Position numbers and translations under genes: made by a program. Below are positions 17,604 to 25,792 of a DNA stretch of 64,000 nucleotides, piece after piece. The notes beneath the pieces are model-generated. The model was not told the origin of the DNA, did not search any database, and saw only the letters and a program-made list of their open reading frames with translations. This stretch comes from Bog-756 sp963701325 (GTDB lineage: Bacteria > Actinomycetota > Acidimicrobiia > Acidimicrobiales > RAAP-2). How positions within the stretch are numbered: position 1 is the stretch's first letter; each line of letters begins with the position of its first letter. The stretch lies in contig OY969604.1 of the NCBI GenBank assembly GCA_963701325.1, positions 1,364,001 to 1,428,000 of the forward strand. The letters run 5' to 3'.

Positions 17604-18623
17604 GGCGAGGTCGACGAGCCGGTCGCAGTCCAGGCGCCCTCGACGACCGGGGCACGGTCGCGCAACGGCTCCCACCAGCTTCGGTTGTCCGCGTACCAGG
17701 CGACCGTGGCGGACAGCCCCTCATCGAAGGGAACGGTCGGCGCCCACCCGAGGAGGGTCCGGATCTTGGAGGAGTCGAGCAGGTAGCGGCGGTCGTGGCT
17801 CGGACGGTCGGGCACGATCTCCTTGAGCGTCTCGGGCTTACCGGTCGCCGCCAGCACCGCATCCGCGATCTCCGCGATGCTCGCCTCGACCCCGCTCCCC
17901 ACGTTGTAGGTCTCTCCGACCACTCCGTCGCTGAGCACGAGCTCGATGGCCCGGCAGTGATCGTCGACGTGGAGCCATTCACGCTTGTTCTGGGTCGAGG
18001 CGTAGAGCGGTAGGGGCTCGTCGTTGAGGGCCTTGGACGTGAACAGCGGGATGACCTTTTCGGGGAACTGGTACGGGCCGTAGTTGTTGCAACAGTTGGT
18101 GATGGTCGCCGGGAGATCGAAGGTCTCGACGTAGGCCCGCACCGCGTGATCGGCACCCGCCTTGGACGCGTTGTACGGGGTCCGTGGGCGGTACGGGGTG
18201 TCCTCGGTGAACACCTCGTCCGAATCGAGCGGGAGGTCCCCGTAGACCTCGCAGGTGGAGATGTGGTGGAAGCGGGTCACACCGTGCGCGCCGGGCGGCC
18301 TCGGCCAGGGTCTGGGTGCCGAGCACGTTGGTCTTGAAGAACCGGGTGGGATCGAGGATGGCCAGGCTGTTGTGGGACTCGGCGGCGAAATTGACGATCA
18401 CGTCGATCTCGTGCTCGGCCAAGGTCTTGCCGACGCCCTCGAGATCTCCGATGTCCCCCTGCACGAAGGCGATCCGGTCCTCGACGTCGACCAGGTTGGG
18501 CCGGTTTCCTGCGTACGTGAGCACGTCGAACGCCACCACGGCGTCCTCGGGGTGGCGCTCGACCCAGTAGCGGACGAAGTTCGATCCGATGAAGCCGGCG
18601 CCGCCGGTCACGAGAAGTCGCAT
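17600..18623 (-). CDS. rfbB: dTDP-glucose 4,6-dehydratase-like (one frame break, variant active site)
   Basis: About 340 residues from ATG 18623 after removing one extra base near 18293. GGAGFIGSNFVRYW is at residues 7-20; the dinucleotide fold and PYNASKAGADH with Tyr-x3-Lys are intact. Two segments differ from textbook RmlB: AESHNSLAILDP replaces AESHVDRSI, and STCEVYGD replaces STDEVYG, so the usual catalytic Asp is Cys. This variant may belong to a known subgroup, but the exact product is uncertain. The first gene of the operon, it has TAGCAT (18632-18637) 8 bases upstream, suggesting a leaderless message. It feeds rfbD. Confidence 0.85.
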
Positions 18624-18634
18624 GGGGCGCGATG

Positions 18635-19463
18635 CTACCCCTGGTGCCAGGGTCTCCCGGCGGCCGTGGTGGCTGGGCGGGGCGCAGGTGGACCACGTCG
18701 CCGGCCACCACTGTACGGTCCCCCGCCGGGCTACGGACGACCAGGTGGCCCGCACCGGTGAGCCCGGTGGCCATCCCCTCGAGCACCTCGCCGGCCAGCT
18801 CGACCCGCACCGGCGCCCCGATGGTCACGCACACCGCCGCGCAGGTCGGCGGCGAGGCCTGCCCTGCCCTCTGCTGTGGTCAGCACGTCCACCCGCGGGG
18901 GAGGGCATCGAGCAGCGCCCCCATCAGGCGTCGCGATCGACCGGGCCGCCGCTGAGCCGTGCGAGGGAGACCGCCCTTCCCTCCAGTTCCGGGGGCCCGT
19001 CGTCGTCGCCGACGGGCCAGTTGGCGTTGATGCCGATCCCCACCACCACCGGAGCGGGAGACCCCGACGGGCCGCCAGAGAGATCTCCCTCTGCCAGGAC
19101 CCCGGCGACCTTGCGACCGTCAGCGGCGACGAGGTCGTTCGGCCACTTGATGCCCACCAGCACATCGTCGGCCGGGTTCGGCAGCAGAGTGTCCACGGCC
19201 TCGATCGCGGCGAGCGCGACCGCGGCAGCTGCCAGGTGGCGGTCGCCCGGATCGAGCGGCGGGCGGAGGAGGACGGACAGCAGGAGGTTGGCTCCGGGCG
19301 GCGCCAACCACCGGCGCCCGAGCCGACCGCGACCGGCGGTCTGGTGGTCGGCAACCGCCACGATGCCGGCGGGGGCGCCGGCCCGGGCCTCGTCGAGCAG
19401 GTAGCGGTTGGTCGAGTCGATCGAGGGGAACCGTCTGATGTCGGTGAACGCGGCGCCCGACAT
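18635..19463 (-). CDS. birA: Biotin-[acetyl-CoA-carboxylase] ligase, C-terminal part frame-broken
   Basis: The catalytic domain starts at ATG 19463 with no N-terminal DNA-binding domain, so this is a monofunctional ligase. It shows STNRYLLDEA, the biotin-binding TAGRGRLGRRW, LLSVLLRPP and KWPNDLV. The first frame stops at 18924. The C-terminal domain is still readable in other frames (ALMGALLDALPR, VDVLTTAEGRAGLAADL, CVTIGAPVRVELAGEV, GDVVHLRPA), needing about three single-base corrections between 18830 and 18926. The true stop is uncertain; I end it near 18635. It is divergent from a biotin carboxylase/BCCP gene, its probable substrate. TAGGGT (19471-19476) seven bases upstream suggests a leaderless start. 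Confidence 0.72.
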
Positions 19464-19470
19464 GGCGGAC

Positions 19471-19476
19471 ACCCTA
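19471..19476 (-). promoter_or_regulatory. Leaderless-type -10 hexamer of birA
   Basis: TAGGGT on the minus strand ends seven bases before the birA ATG. Transcription would begin at or next to the start codon. The divergent biotin carboxylase gene begins at 19535, so both promoters lie in about 70 bases. Confidence 0.4.
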
Positions 19477-19534
19477 CGGCCCGTGACAGGCTGGTGAGCG
19501 GGCGGTCCTGCCACATCGATGCGAAAGGCGCAGC

Positions 19535-21322
19535 GTGCTCAAGAAGGTCCTCATCGCCAACCGGGGGGAGATCGCGGTCCGGGTCATCCGGACCTGCCTC
19601 GAGTTGGGGGTTGCCACCGTCGCCGTCTACTCAGAGCTCGATCGTGACGCCCTGCACGTGCGGCTGGCCGACGAGGCGTACGCCCTCGGGGGACAGACCG
19701 CCGCGGACAGCTACCTCAACACCGAGGCCATCCTCGGGGTCATCGAGCGCAGCGGCGCCGACGCGGTCCATCCCGGGTACGGCTTCTTCTCAGAGAACAC
19801 CGACTTCGCCCGCGCCATCACCGAGCGCGGGGTGACGTTCATCGGACCCCCACCCGAGGCCATCGAGGTCATGGGCGACAAGATCTCCTCCCGGCACGCA
19901 GCCGAGCGGGTCGGGGTGTCCGGCGTGCCCGGCCGATCCGAGGTCCTCCAGTCGCCTGAGGAGGTCGTCGCGTTCGGCGAGGAGTTCGGATGGCCGGTCG
20001 CGATCAAGGCGGCCTACGGCGGCGGCGGACGCGGCATGAAGGTCGTCGAACGCGCCGAGGACGCTCCCGAAGCGCTCGAGTCGGCCATGCGCGAGTCGAA
20101 GGCGTACTTCGGGCGCGACGAGTGCTATGTCGAGCGGTATCTGGCCTGGCCACGCCACGTCGAGATGCAGATCATCGCCGACACCCACGGCACCACCCTC
20201 TGGCTCGGCGAACGGGACTGCTCCTCGCAACGGCGCCACCAGAAGCTCATCGAGGAGAGCCCGGCACCCGATTTCCCCGACTCGGTGCGCCAGGCGATGG
20301 GTGCGGCCGCGGTGAAGGTGGCCGAGGCCTGCGGGTACGTCAACGCCGGCACGGTCGAGTTCCTCTACCAGGACGGCGAATTCTTCTTCCTCGAGATGAA
20401 CACCCGGCTGCAGGTGGAACACCCGGTCACCGAGATGGTCACCGGGCTCGACCTGGTCGAGTGGCAGCTCCGGGTTGCCTCGGGCGAACCGCTCGGCTTC
20501 ACCCAGGGCGAGGTCAGGCGTGACGGCCACGCCATCGAGATCCGGATCAACGCGGAGGATCCGGCGGGTGGGACCTTCACCCCCTCGCCGGGAACCATCA
20601 CCCGGATGGTGGCCCCCGGCGGGCCCGGGGTCCGGCTCGACGCCGGCTACGGCTCGGGGGACACGGTCAGCCAGTTCTACGACAACCTGGTGGCCAAACT
20701 CGTGGTGTGGGGGCACGATCGCGAAGCGGCCCGCCGCCGCATGCTCCGGGCCATCGGCGAGACCGTGGTCGAGGGAGTGGCAACCACCCTCCCCGCCGAC
20801 GTGGCCATCCTCTCGCATCCCGACTTCGTGGCCGCCACCCACTCGACCAACTGGGTGGAGCAGAGCCTCGACCTGAGCGGGATCAGCTCCCACGTCGTCC
20901 CCGCGGCTGCGGAGGCCGTCGGCGACGGGCCAGAAGCCGTGTCCCGCGTGCTCCGGGATGTGACCGCCGAGGTCGACGGGCGGCGCTACGAGGTCAAGCT
21001 CTGGGTGCCCGATCCCGGTGACATGGTCGCCGCTTCGCCGACCCACGCGGCGAGCGGGGCGCTCGGGGCCGGGCCGAGGCGGGCCAAGGCCGCGGCTGCC
21101 GGCGGCGGCTCGGGCACCGTGACCGTGCCCATGCAGGGGACCATCGTGAAGGTGCTCGTGGCCGAGGGCGACACCGTCGAGGTGGGTCAGACCGTGTGTG
21201 TGCTCGAGGCCATGAAGATGGAGAACAACGTCAACGCAGAGAAAGCGGGGACCGTCCTGGAGGTCCGGGTGTCGGCCGGCGGGTCGGTTGGCCCCGGAGA
21301 CGTGATCGCGGTCATCGGCTAG
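19535..21322 (+). CDS. Acetyl/propionyl-CoA carboxylase alpha subunit (biotin carboxylase + BCCP)
   Basis: 595 residues from GTG 19535. The biotin carboxylase half opens with KKVLIANRGEIAVRVIR and contains YGGGGRGMKVV (ATP-binding loop), ERDCSSQRRHQKLIEE, LEMNTRLQVEHPVTEM and the RINAEDP segment. A C-terminal biotinyl domain carries EAMKMEN, where the lysine is biotinylated, preceded by an Ala/Gly-rich hinge. The protein carboxylates biotin with ATP and bicarbonate. A carboxyltransferase beta subunit must pair with it but is not in the window. Propionyl-CoA carboxylation would lead to methylmalonyl-CoA and the mutase gene at 22803. The birA gene beside it supports the assignment. Confidence 0.93.
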   Translation: MLKKVLIANRGEIAVRVIRTCLELGVATVAVYSELDRDALHVRLADEAYALGGQTAADSYLNTEAILGVIERSGADAVHPGYGFFSENTDFARAITERGVTFIGPPPEAIEVMGDKISSRHAAERVGVSGVPGRSEVLQSPEEVVAFGEEFGWPVAIKAAYGGGGRGMKVVERAEDAPEALESAMRESKAYFGRDECYVERYLAWPRHVEMQIIADTHGTTLWLGERDCSSQRRHQKLIEESPAPDFPDSVRQAMGAAAVKVAEACGYVNAGTVEFLYQDGEFFFLEMNTRLQVEHPVTEMVTGLDLVEWQLRVASGEPLGFTQGEVRRDGHAIEIRINAEDPAGGTFTPSPGTITRMVAPGGPGVRLDAGYGSGDTVSQFYDNLVAKLVVWGHDREAARRRMLRAIGETVVEGVATTLPADVAILSHPDFVAATHSTNWVEQSLDLSGISSHVVPAAAEAVGDGPEAVSRVLRDVTAEVDGRRYEVKLWVPDPGDMVAASPTHAASGALGAGPRRAKAAAAGGGSGTVTVPMQGTIVKVLVAEGDTVEVGQTVCVLEAMKMENNVNAEKAGTVLEVRVSAGGSVGPGDVIAVIG

Positions 21323-21341
21323 CGGACGGACGGATCCGCGG

Positions 21342-22496
21342 ATGCCCGACAGCAAACAGGTCGCCCAGGAGGCGGTGGAGGGGGCCCTCGAGGACCTGGT
21401 CCGGCTCAGCCACGAGATCCACGACCGCCCCGAGACCGCCTTCGAGGAGGTCCGCTCGGCTGCCCTGGCGTGCGAGACCCTCGCCGGCGCCGGGTTCTCG
21501 GTGACCACCGGCACCGCCGGCATGCCCACCGCGTTCAGCGCCGAGATCGGTGACGGCTCGCTGGTGCTCGCCATCTGCGCCGAGTACGACGCGCTCCCCA
21601 AGATCGGCCACGCCTGCGGCCACAACATCATCGCCGCCTCGGCGGTCGGGGCGGGCCTCGGGCTCGCACCGCTGGCCGACGCGCTCGGCCTGACCGTCCG
21701 GGTGCTCGGGACCCCGGCCGAGGAGGGGGGAGGCGGCAAGGTGGTCATGCTCGACGCGGGGGTGTTCGAGGATGTCCACGCGGCCATGATGATCCACCCC
21801 TGGCCCGAGGACCACCTCGAGGCGACCTGTCTCGCCGTCTCCCACTTCGACGTGATCTTCACCGGTCGCACCGCGCACGCGTCGGCAGCGCCGTGGCACG
21901 GGATCAACGCAGGCGACGCGATGGTGGTCGCACAGGTCGCCCTCGGCCTCCTGCGCCAGCAGCTCCCTCACGGCGATCAGGTCCACGGCGTGGTCACCAA
22001 CGGCGGCGAGGCCGCCAACATCATCCCGGCGCGTGTCGTCGGCCGGTTCATGGCCCGCTCCCGGACACTCGAGGGGCTCCGCAACCTCGAGCCACGGGTT
22101 CGGGCCTGCTTCGAGGCCGGCGCGCAGGCGACCGGGGCCGAAGTCCGGTTCGAGGCCCTGGCTCCCGACTACTCCCACATGGTCAGCGACCCCGCCCTGC
22201 TCGCGTCCTTCCGGGCCAACGCAGAGCGCCTCGGGCGCACGTTCGACGCCGATGACGCGGGCTCGGCCCCGCCGACGATCTCCACCGACATGGCGAACGT
22301 GTCGCTGTCCGTGCCGACCATCCACCCGCTCCTCGGCATCGACTCCGGCGGCGCGGTCAACCACCAGCCCGAATTTGCTGCGGCCTGCGTGACCCCGTCG
22401 GCCGACCTGGCGCTGCGGGACGGAGCCGTCGCCATGGCGTGGACGGCCATCGATGCCGCCACGGGACCCCTCCGGGATCGACTGCTCGCCGGCTGA
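21342..22496 (+). CDS. M20-family amidohydrolase/peptidase (AbgB/PM20D2-like)
   Basis: 384 residues, starting 19 bases after the carboxylase stop. Metal-binding features of M20 enzymes are present: EYDALPKIGHACGHN in the N-terminal third and GTPAEEGGGGK, with the paired catalytic glutamates. TGRTAHASAAPW begins the dimerisation domain. The C-terminal part has STDMANVSLSVPTIHP, containing a further metal-site aspartate context, and VNHQPEFA. Family members hydrolyse amide bonds of N-acyl amino acids or p-aminobenzoyl-glutamate; the substrate here is unknown. Cytoplasmic, no signal peptide. It may be co-transcribed with the upstream gene. Confidence 0.88.
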   Translation: MPDSKQVAQEAVEGALEDLVRLSHEIHDRPETAFEEVRSAALACETLAGAGFSVTTGTAGMPTAFSAEIGDGSLVLAICAEYDALPKIGHACGHNIIAASAVGAGLGLAPLADALGLTVRVLGTPAEEGGGGKVVMLDAGVFEDVHAAMMIHPWPEDHLEATCLAVSHFDVIFTGRTAHASAAPWHGINAGDAMVVAQVALGLLRQQLPHGDQVHGVVTNGGEAANIIPARVVGRFMARSRTLEGLRNLEPRVRACFEAGAQATGAEVRFEALAPDYSHMVSDPALLASFRANAERLGRTFDADDAGSAPPTISTDMANVSLSVPTIHPLLGIDSGGAVNHQPEFAAACVTPSADLALRDGAVAMAWTAIDAATGPLRDRLLAG

Positions 22497-22640
22497 TACT
22501 CGGGTGCAGCTCGGGTGCAGTTCGGGCTGCCGGATCGATCGTGACCCGGATGGACCAGGTGACACCCGGTGACGGCACCCGCCCGACAACCTGGTGCGAT
22601 CAGTCCTCTTGCGACATTTTTGGGCAATCTCGCTTATGCC

Positions 22641-22674
22641 ATATGCATGCGATCAATGCATATCAGCGATGCAT
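22641..22674. repeat. Three ATGCAT palindromes at exact 13-base spacing
   Basis: ATGCAT occurs at 22643-22648, 22656-22661 and 22669-22674, each 13 bases after the last. The first two are embedded in a longer inverted repeat, ATATGCAT (22641-22648) and ATGCATAT (22656-22663), with seven bases between. Regular spacing of a self-complementary hexamer looks like a cooperative binding site. Confidence 0.6.
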
Positions 22675-22753
22675 ACGGCGTCTACGCAATTCTCGCGAAA
22701 CACGGTGGACCACTTGAATCCGCCCATTCTCACCCGCTCATCGAGGCATCGTG

Positions 22754-22776
22754 AGAGCCGCACGCGGTGCGGCTCT
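22754..22776. terminator. Strong hairpin, possible bidirectional terminator
   Basis: AGAGCCGCAC, a three-base loop (GCG) and GTGCGGCTCT form a perfect 10-bp stem. It sits between the convergent amidohydrolase and mutase genes, 27 bases past the mutase stop on the minus strand. There is no T-run, as is common for hairpin terminators in high-GC actinobacteria. Confidence 0.55.
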
Positions 22777-22802
22777 ACACCCGCACCACGGACGAGAACC
22801 AC

Positions 22803-24410
22803 TCACCCCCCGGGGTGGAACTCCCCGAAGACACCCCGCAGCACATCGGACACCTCGCCGAGCGTGGCCATCCGGGACAGCGCCACCTTCATCGGCACCA
22901 GAAGGTTCTGGGTGCCCCGCGCAGCGGCCTCGACGTCGGCGAGCGCCGCGTCCACCGCGGCCTGGTCCCGCTCGGCCCGCACCCGGCCGACCCGGGCCAC
23001 CTGGGAGCGCTGGAGGTCGGCGTCGATCGGGAACACCTCGGTCGGGGTGCCCTCCTCGTCGACGTACCGGTTGACCCCGACCAGGACCTTTTCGCCGGTG
23101 TCGATGGCCTTGGCGTAGGCGTAGGCGGCCTGTTCGATCTCCTGTTGCATGTACTGGGCCTCGATGGCATCGACCGCCCCGCCCATGGCGTCGATCCGCT
23201 CGATGTACTCCCAGGCGGCCGCCTCGACCTCGTCGGTCAGCGACTCGACGAACCAGGAGCCTCCGAGCGGATCGACGGTGTCGGCGACGCCCGACTCCTG
23301 GGCCACGATCTGCTGGGTCCGCAGTGCGATCTTGGCCGCCCGTTCGGTGGGCAGCCCGAGCGCCTCGTCGAAGCCGTTGGTGTGGAGGCTCTGGGTGCCA
23401 CCGAGCGCGGCCGCGAGTGCCTGCAGGGTCACCCGCACGATGTTGTTCTCGGGCTGCTGGGCGGTGAGGGTCGACCCCCCGGTCTGGGTGTGGAAGCGAA
23501 GCAGCGTCGCCCGCTCGTCGGTCGCTCCGAACCGCTCGGTCATGATCCGGGCCCACATCCGCCGGGCCGCCCGGTACTTGGCCACCTCTTCGAAGAGGTT
23601 GTTGTGGGCGTTCCAGAAGAAGCTGAGCCGGGGACCGAAGTCGTCCACCCGGAGCCCCGCGGCCAGGGCCGCCTCGACATAGGCGATGCCGTTGGCCAGG
23701 GTGAAGGCGATCTCCTGCACTGCCGTGGAACCGGCTTCGCGGATGTGGTAGCCGGAGATGGAGATGGTGTTCCAGGAGGGAAGGTGCGCCTCGCAGTAGG
23801 AGAAGGTGTCGGTGACCAGACGCATCGACGGCCGGGGCGGGTAGATGTAGGTGCCGCGGGCCACGTACTCCTTGAGGATGTCGTTCTGGATGGTCCCCCC
23901 GAGCTGGGCCGGATCGACGTCGTTCTCCTCGCCCACCAGTTGGTAGAGAAGCAGCAGGATCGCGGCGGTGGCGTTGATGGTCATCGAGGTGGTGACCTTG
24001 TCCAGCGGCAGGTCGGCCAGCAGCAGGCGCATGTCCTCGAGGGAGTCGATCGCCACGCCGACCTTTCCCACCTCGCCCTCGGAGCGCTGGTGGTCGGAGT
24101 CATACCCCATCTGGGTGGGCAGGTCGAAGGCACAGGACAGCCCGGTCTGCCCCGCCCCGAGCAGGAACTTGAACCGGGCGTTGGTGGCCTCGGCCGTGCC
24201 GAACCCGGCGTACTGGCGCATCGTCCAGAGGCGGCCGCGGTACATGTCGGGGCGGATGCCACGGGTGAAGGGATAGCTGCCGGGCACACCCAGCCGGGTG
24301 GAGGGATCCCAGCCCGCGAGGTCGTCGGGGCCGTAGACCTGGCGGACCTCGATGCCCGAGTCGGTGGCGCGGTCGTGAGACGGCGTGGGGATCGGGCGCT
24401 CGGACGGCAT
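22803..24410 (-). CDS. Methylmalonyl-CoA mutase, large (substrate-binding) subunit
   Basis: 535 residues from ATG 24410, chosen because TAACCT lies six bases upstream; GTG 24416 is an alternative. The TIM-barrel domain is complete, but there is no C-terminal B12-binding domain, so a separate small subunit must exist elsewhere. WTMRQYAGFGTA carries the tyrosine that methylmalonyl-CoA mutases use, where 2-hydroxyisobutyryl-CoA mutases have Ile. PPRPSMRLV keeps the arginine that contacts the substrate carboxylate. These favour methylmalonyl-CoA over related acyl-CoAs, though assays would be needed. It isomerises methylmalonyl-CoA to succinyl-CoA by radical chemistry with adenosylcobalamin. Adenosyltransferase and metH genes lie within 10 kb. 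Confidence 0.88.
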   Translation of the reverse strand: MPSERPIPTPSHDRATDSGIEVRQVYGPDDLAGWDPSTRLGVPGSYPFTRGIRPDMYRGRLWTMRQYAGFGTAEATNARFKFLLGAGQTGLSCAFDLPTQMGYDSDHQRSEGEVGKVGVAIDSLEDMRLLLADLPLDKVTTSMTINATAAILLLLYQLVGEENDVDPAQLGGTIQNDILKEYVARGTYIYPPRPSMRLVTDTFSYCEAHLPSWNTISISGYHIREAGSTAVQEIAFTLANGIAYVEAALAAGLRVDDFGPRLSFFWNAHNNLFEEVAKYRAARRMWARIMTERFGATDERATLLRFHTQTGGSTLTAQQPENNIVRVTLQALAAALGGTQSLHTNGFDEALGLPTERAAKIALRTQQIVAQESGVADTVDPLGGSWFVESLTDEVEAAAWEYIERIDAMGGAVDAIEAQYMQQEIEQAAYAYAKAIDTGEKVLVGVNRYVDEEGTPTEVFPIDADLQRSQVARVGRVRAERDQAAVDAALADVEAAARGTQNLLVPMKVALSRMATLGEVSDVLRGVFGEFHPGG

Positions 24411-24416
24411 CGTCAC

Positions 24417-24422
24417 AGGTTA
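24417..24422 (-). promoter_or_regulatory. Leaderless-type -10 hexamer of mutase gene
   Basis: TAACCT on the minus strand is followed by six bases and then ATG 24410. This spacing puts the transcription start at the start codon and argues for the ATG over the in-frame GTG two codons earlier. Confidence 0.5.
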
Positions 24423-24496
24423 CGGTCTCCGCTCACCGGGGTCCGACGGACCGCCACTGAAGACGCCGGGCTACATGAGTAGCGGGCGGGGCAGGC

Positions 24497-25675
24497 TCAG
24501 CCTGGGGGCGGCTCCAGCACGTGGGGCATGCAGAGCTCGTCGTACTCGGCGATCACGACCTCTCCCGCGTCCGGCCCGCAGGCGGGGCAGTTCGGGTCAC
24601 GGCGGACCCGGAACGTGCGGAAGCTCTGCTCGAGGGCGTCGTAGGCCAACAGACGTCCCTCGAGGGTGTCGCCGATGCCGAGGATGATCTTGATGGCCTC
24701 GACGGCCTGGATCGACCCGACGATGCCGGGCAGCACGCCGAGGACGCCGGCTTCCGAGCAGCTCGGCGCGAGCTCCGCGGGGGGTGGCTCGGGCAGCAGG
24801 CACCGGTAGCAGGGACCGACGTAGGGATGGAAGACGGTGGCCTGGCCCTCGAACCGGAAGATCGAGCCGTGCACGACCGGGATCCGCTTGAGCAACGACG
24901 CGTCGTTGACCAAGTAGCGGGTCGGGAAGTTGTCGGTCCCGTCCACGATCACGTCGTACCCGTCGATGATCTCGAGGATGTTGTCCGCCCCGAGCCGCAC
25001 GTCGTAGGTGACCACGTTCACGTCGGGGTTCATCAAAGTGAGGGTCTTCTTGGCCGAGTCGACCTTGCGCTCGCCGATCCGGTCGGTGTTGTGCAGGATC
25101 TGGCGCTGGAGGTTGGAGGCGTCGACGACGTCCATGTCGATGATGCCGAGCGTGCCGACGCCCGCTGCGGCCAGATAGAGCGCTGCCGGCGACCCGAGGC
25201 CGCCCGCTCCGAGCAGGAGCACCTTGGCGTCGAGCAGCTTGAGCTGGCCGTCGACCCCGACCTCGGGCAGCAGGAGGTGGCGCTGGTACCGGTTGCGCTG
25301 ATCGGGGGTGAGCGAGGTCGGGGCGGACCACTGCCTGCCTTCGTCCTTCCACCGGTTGAAGCCGCCGATCATCGAGGCGACGTCGGTGTAGCCGAGCTCC
25401 TGCATGGTCTCGGCGGCGAACGCCGAGCGGGTGCCGCCAGCGCAGTAGACGACCACGTGGGCGGACTTGTCCGGGATGCGTCCCTCGATCGAGGTCTCCA
25501 GCGTGCCCCGCGGGATGTGGAGTGCTCCGGGGATGGCCCCCTGCTCGTACTCGTCGGGCTCCCGCACGTCGAGGACCACCGCGTCGTCGCGGACCATCTC
25601 GGACTCGGCCTCCGCGGGTTCGATCTCACGCACCGCTGCTTTGGCTGCGGCCAACATCTCTCTGAAGGTAGGCAC
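24497..25675 (-). CDS. moeZ: Rhodanese-MoeB fusion: sulfur-carrier adenylyltransferase/sulfurtransferase
   Basis: 392 residues from GTG 25675, preceded by AAGGAG ten bases upstream. A rhodanese domain comes first (about residues 28-115, DVREPDEYEQGAIPGA, active-site Cys78 in YCAGGTRS). The MoeB/ThiF domain follows, with ATP-binding GAGGLGSP at 156-163, IDMDVVDASNLQRQ, zinc-binding Cys pairs (CYRC and CPAC) and the catalytic cysteine in PSCSEAGVLG. It would adenylate a ubiquitin-like sulfur carrier (MoaD, ThiS or CysO type) and pass sulfur to it. In the well-known mycobacterial MoeZ the rhodanese domain is at the C terminus, so the order here is reversed. A SigR-type promoter lies about 120 bases upstream. 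Confidence 0.9.
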   Translation of the reverse strand: MPTFREMLAAAKAAVREIEPAEAESEMVRDDAVVLDVREPDEYEQGAIPGALHIPRGTLETSIEGRIPDKSAHVVVYCAGGTRSAFAAETMQELGYTDVASMIGGFNRWKDEGRQWSAPTSLTPDQRNRYQRHLLLPEVGVDGQLKLLDAKVLLLGAGGLGSPAALYLAAAGVGTLGIIDMDVVDASNLQRQILHNTDRIGERKVDSAKKTLTLMNPDVNVVTYDVRLGADNILEIIDGYDVIVDGTDNFPTRYLVNDASLLKRIPVVHGSIFRFEGQATVFHPYVGPCYRCLLPEPPPAELAPSCSEAGVLGVLPGIVGSIQAVEAIKIILGIGDTLEGRLLAYDALEQSFRTFRVRRDPNCPACGPDAGEVVIAEYDELCMPHVLEPPPG

Positions 25676-25792
25676 GGCGATCCGACTCCTTCTTCCTTCT
25701 CCGGCGTCCTTCCCTGTCGGGCGACTGCCGCTCCCGTAGCGGAAGCGGTCGACCGGCAAAAGACGCCTGCCGGCCAACCCTCTCTGTCGGTA

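Larger units (their letters stand above)
22497..22802 (+). other. AT-rich island between convergent genes
   Basis: This 306-base gap lies between two convergent genes, where only a terminator is expected. From about 22600 to 22740 the sequence is far richer in A and T than anything else in the window. It holds three phased ATGCAT sites and, at its right end, a 10-bp hairpin. One reading frame (GTG 22569 to TGA 22754, 61 codons) ends exactly at that hairpin, but it uses codons such as ATA and TTT that neighbouring genes avoid, so I do not call it a gene. It could be a small RNA, a transferred remnant or a protein-binding region. Confidence 0.45.

Noticed and set aside
14823..17786. A 987-codon open frame on the plus strand
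   Set aside because: It is exactly antisense to uxs, ugd and rfbD, whose motifs are complete. Long empty antisense frames are common at this GC content; it shows no domain.
10622..18623. Programmed ribosomal frameshifting as the cause of the frame breaks
   Set aside because: No shared slippery heptamer or downstream structure, sites differ, and breaks occur in families that never use frameshifting.
22569..22754. A 61-codon ORF in the AT-rich island
   Set aside because: It ends neatly at the hairpin, but codon use is unlike the neighbours, there is no ribosome binding site and no recognisable motif. Kept only as a remark.
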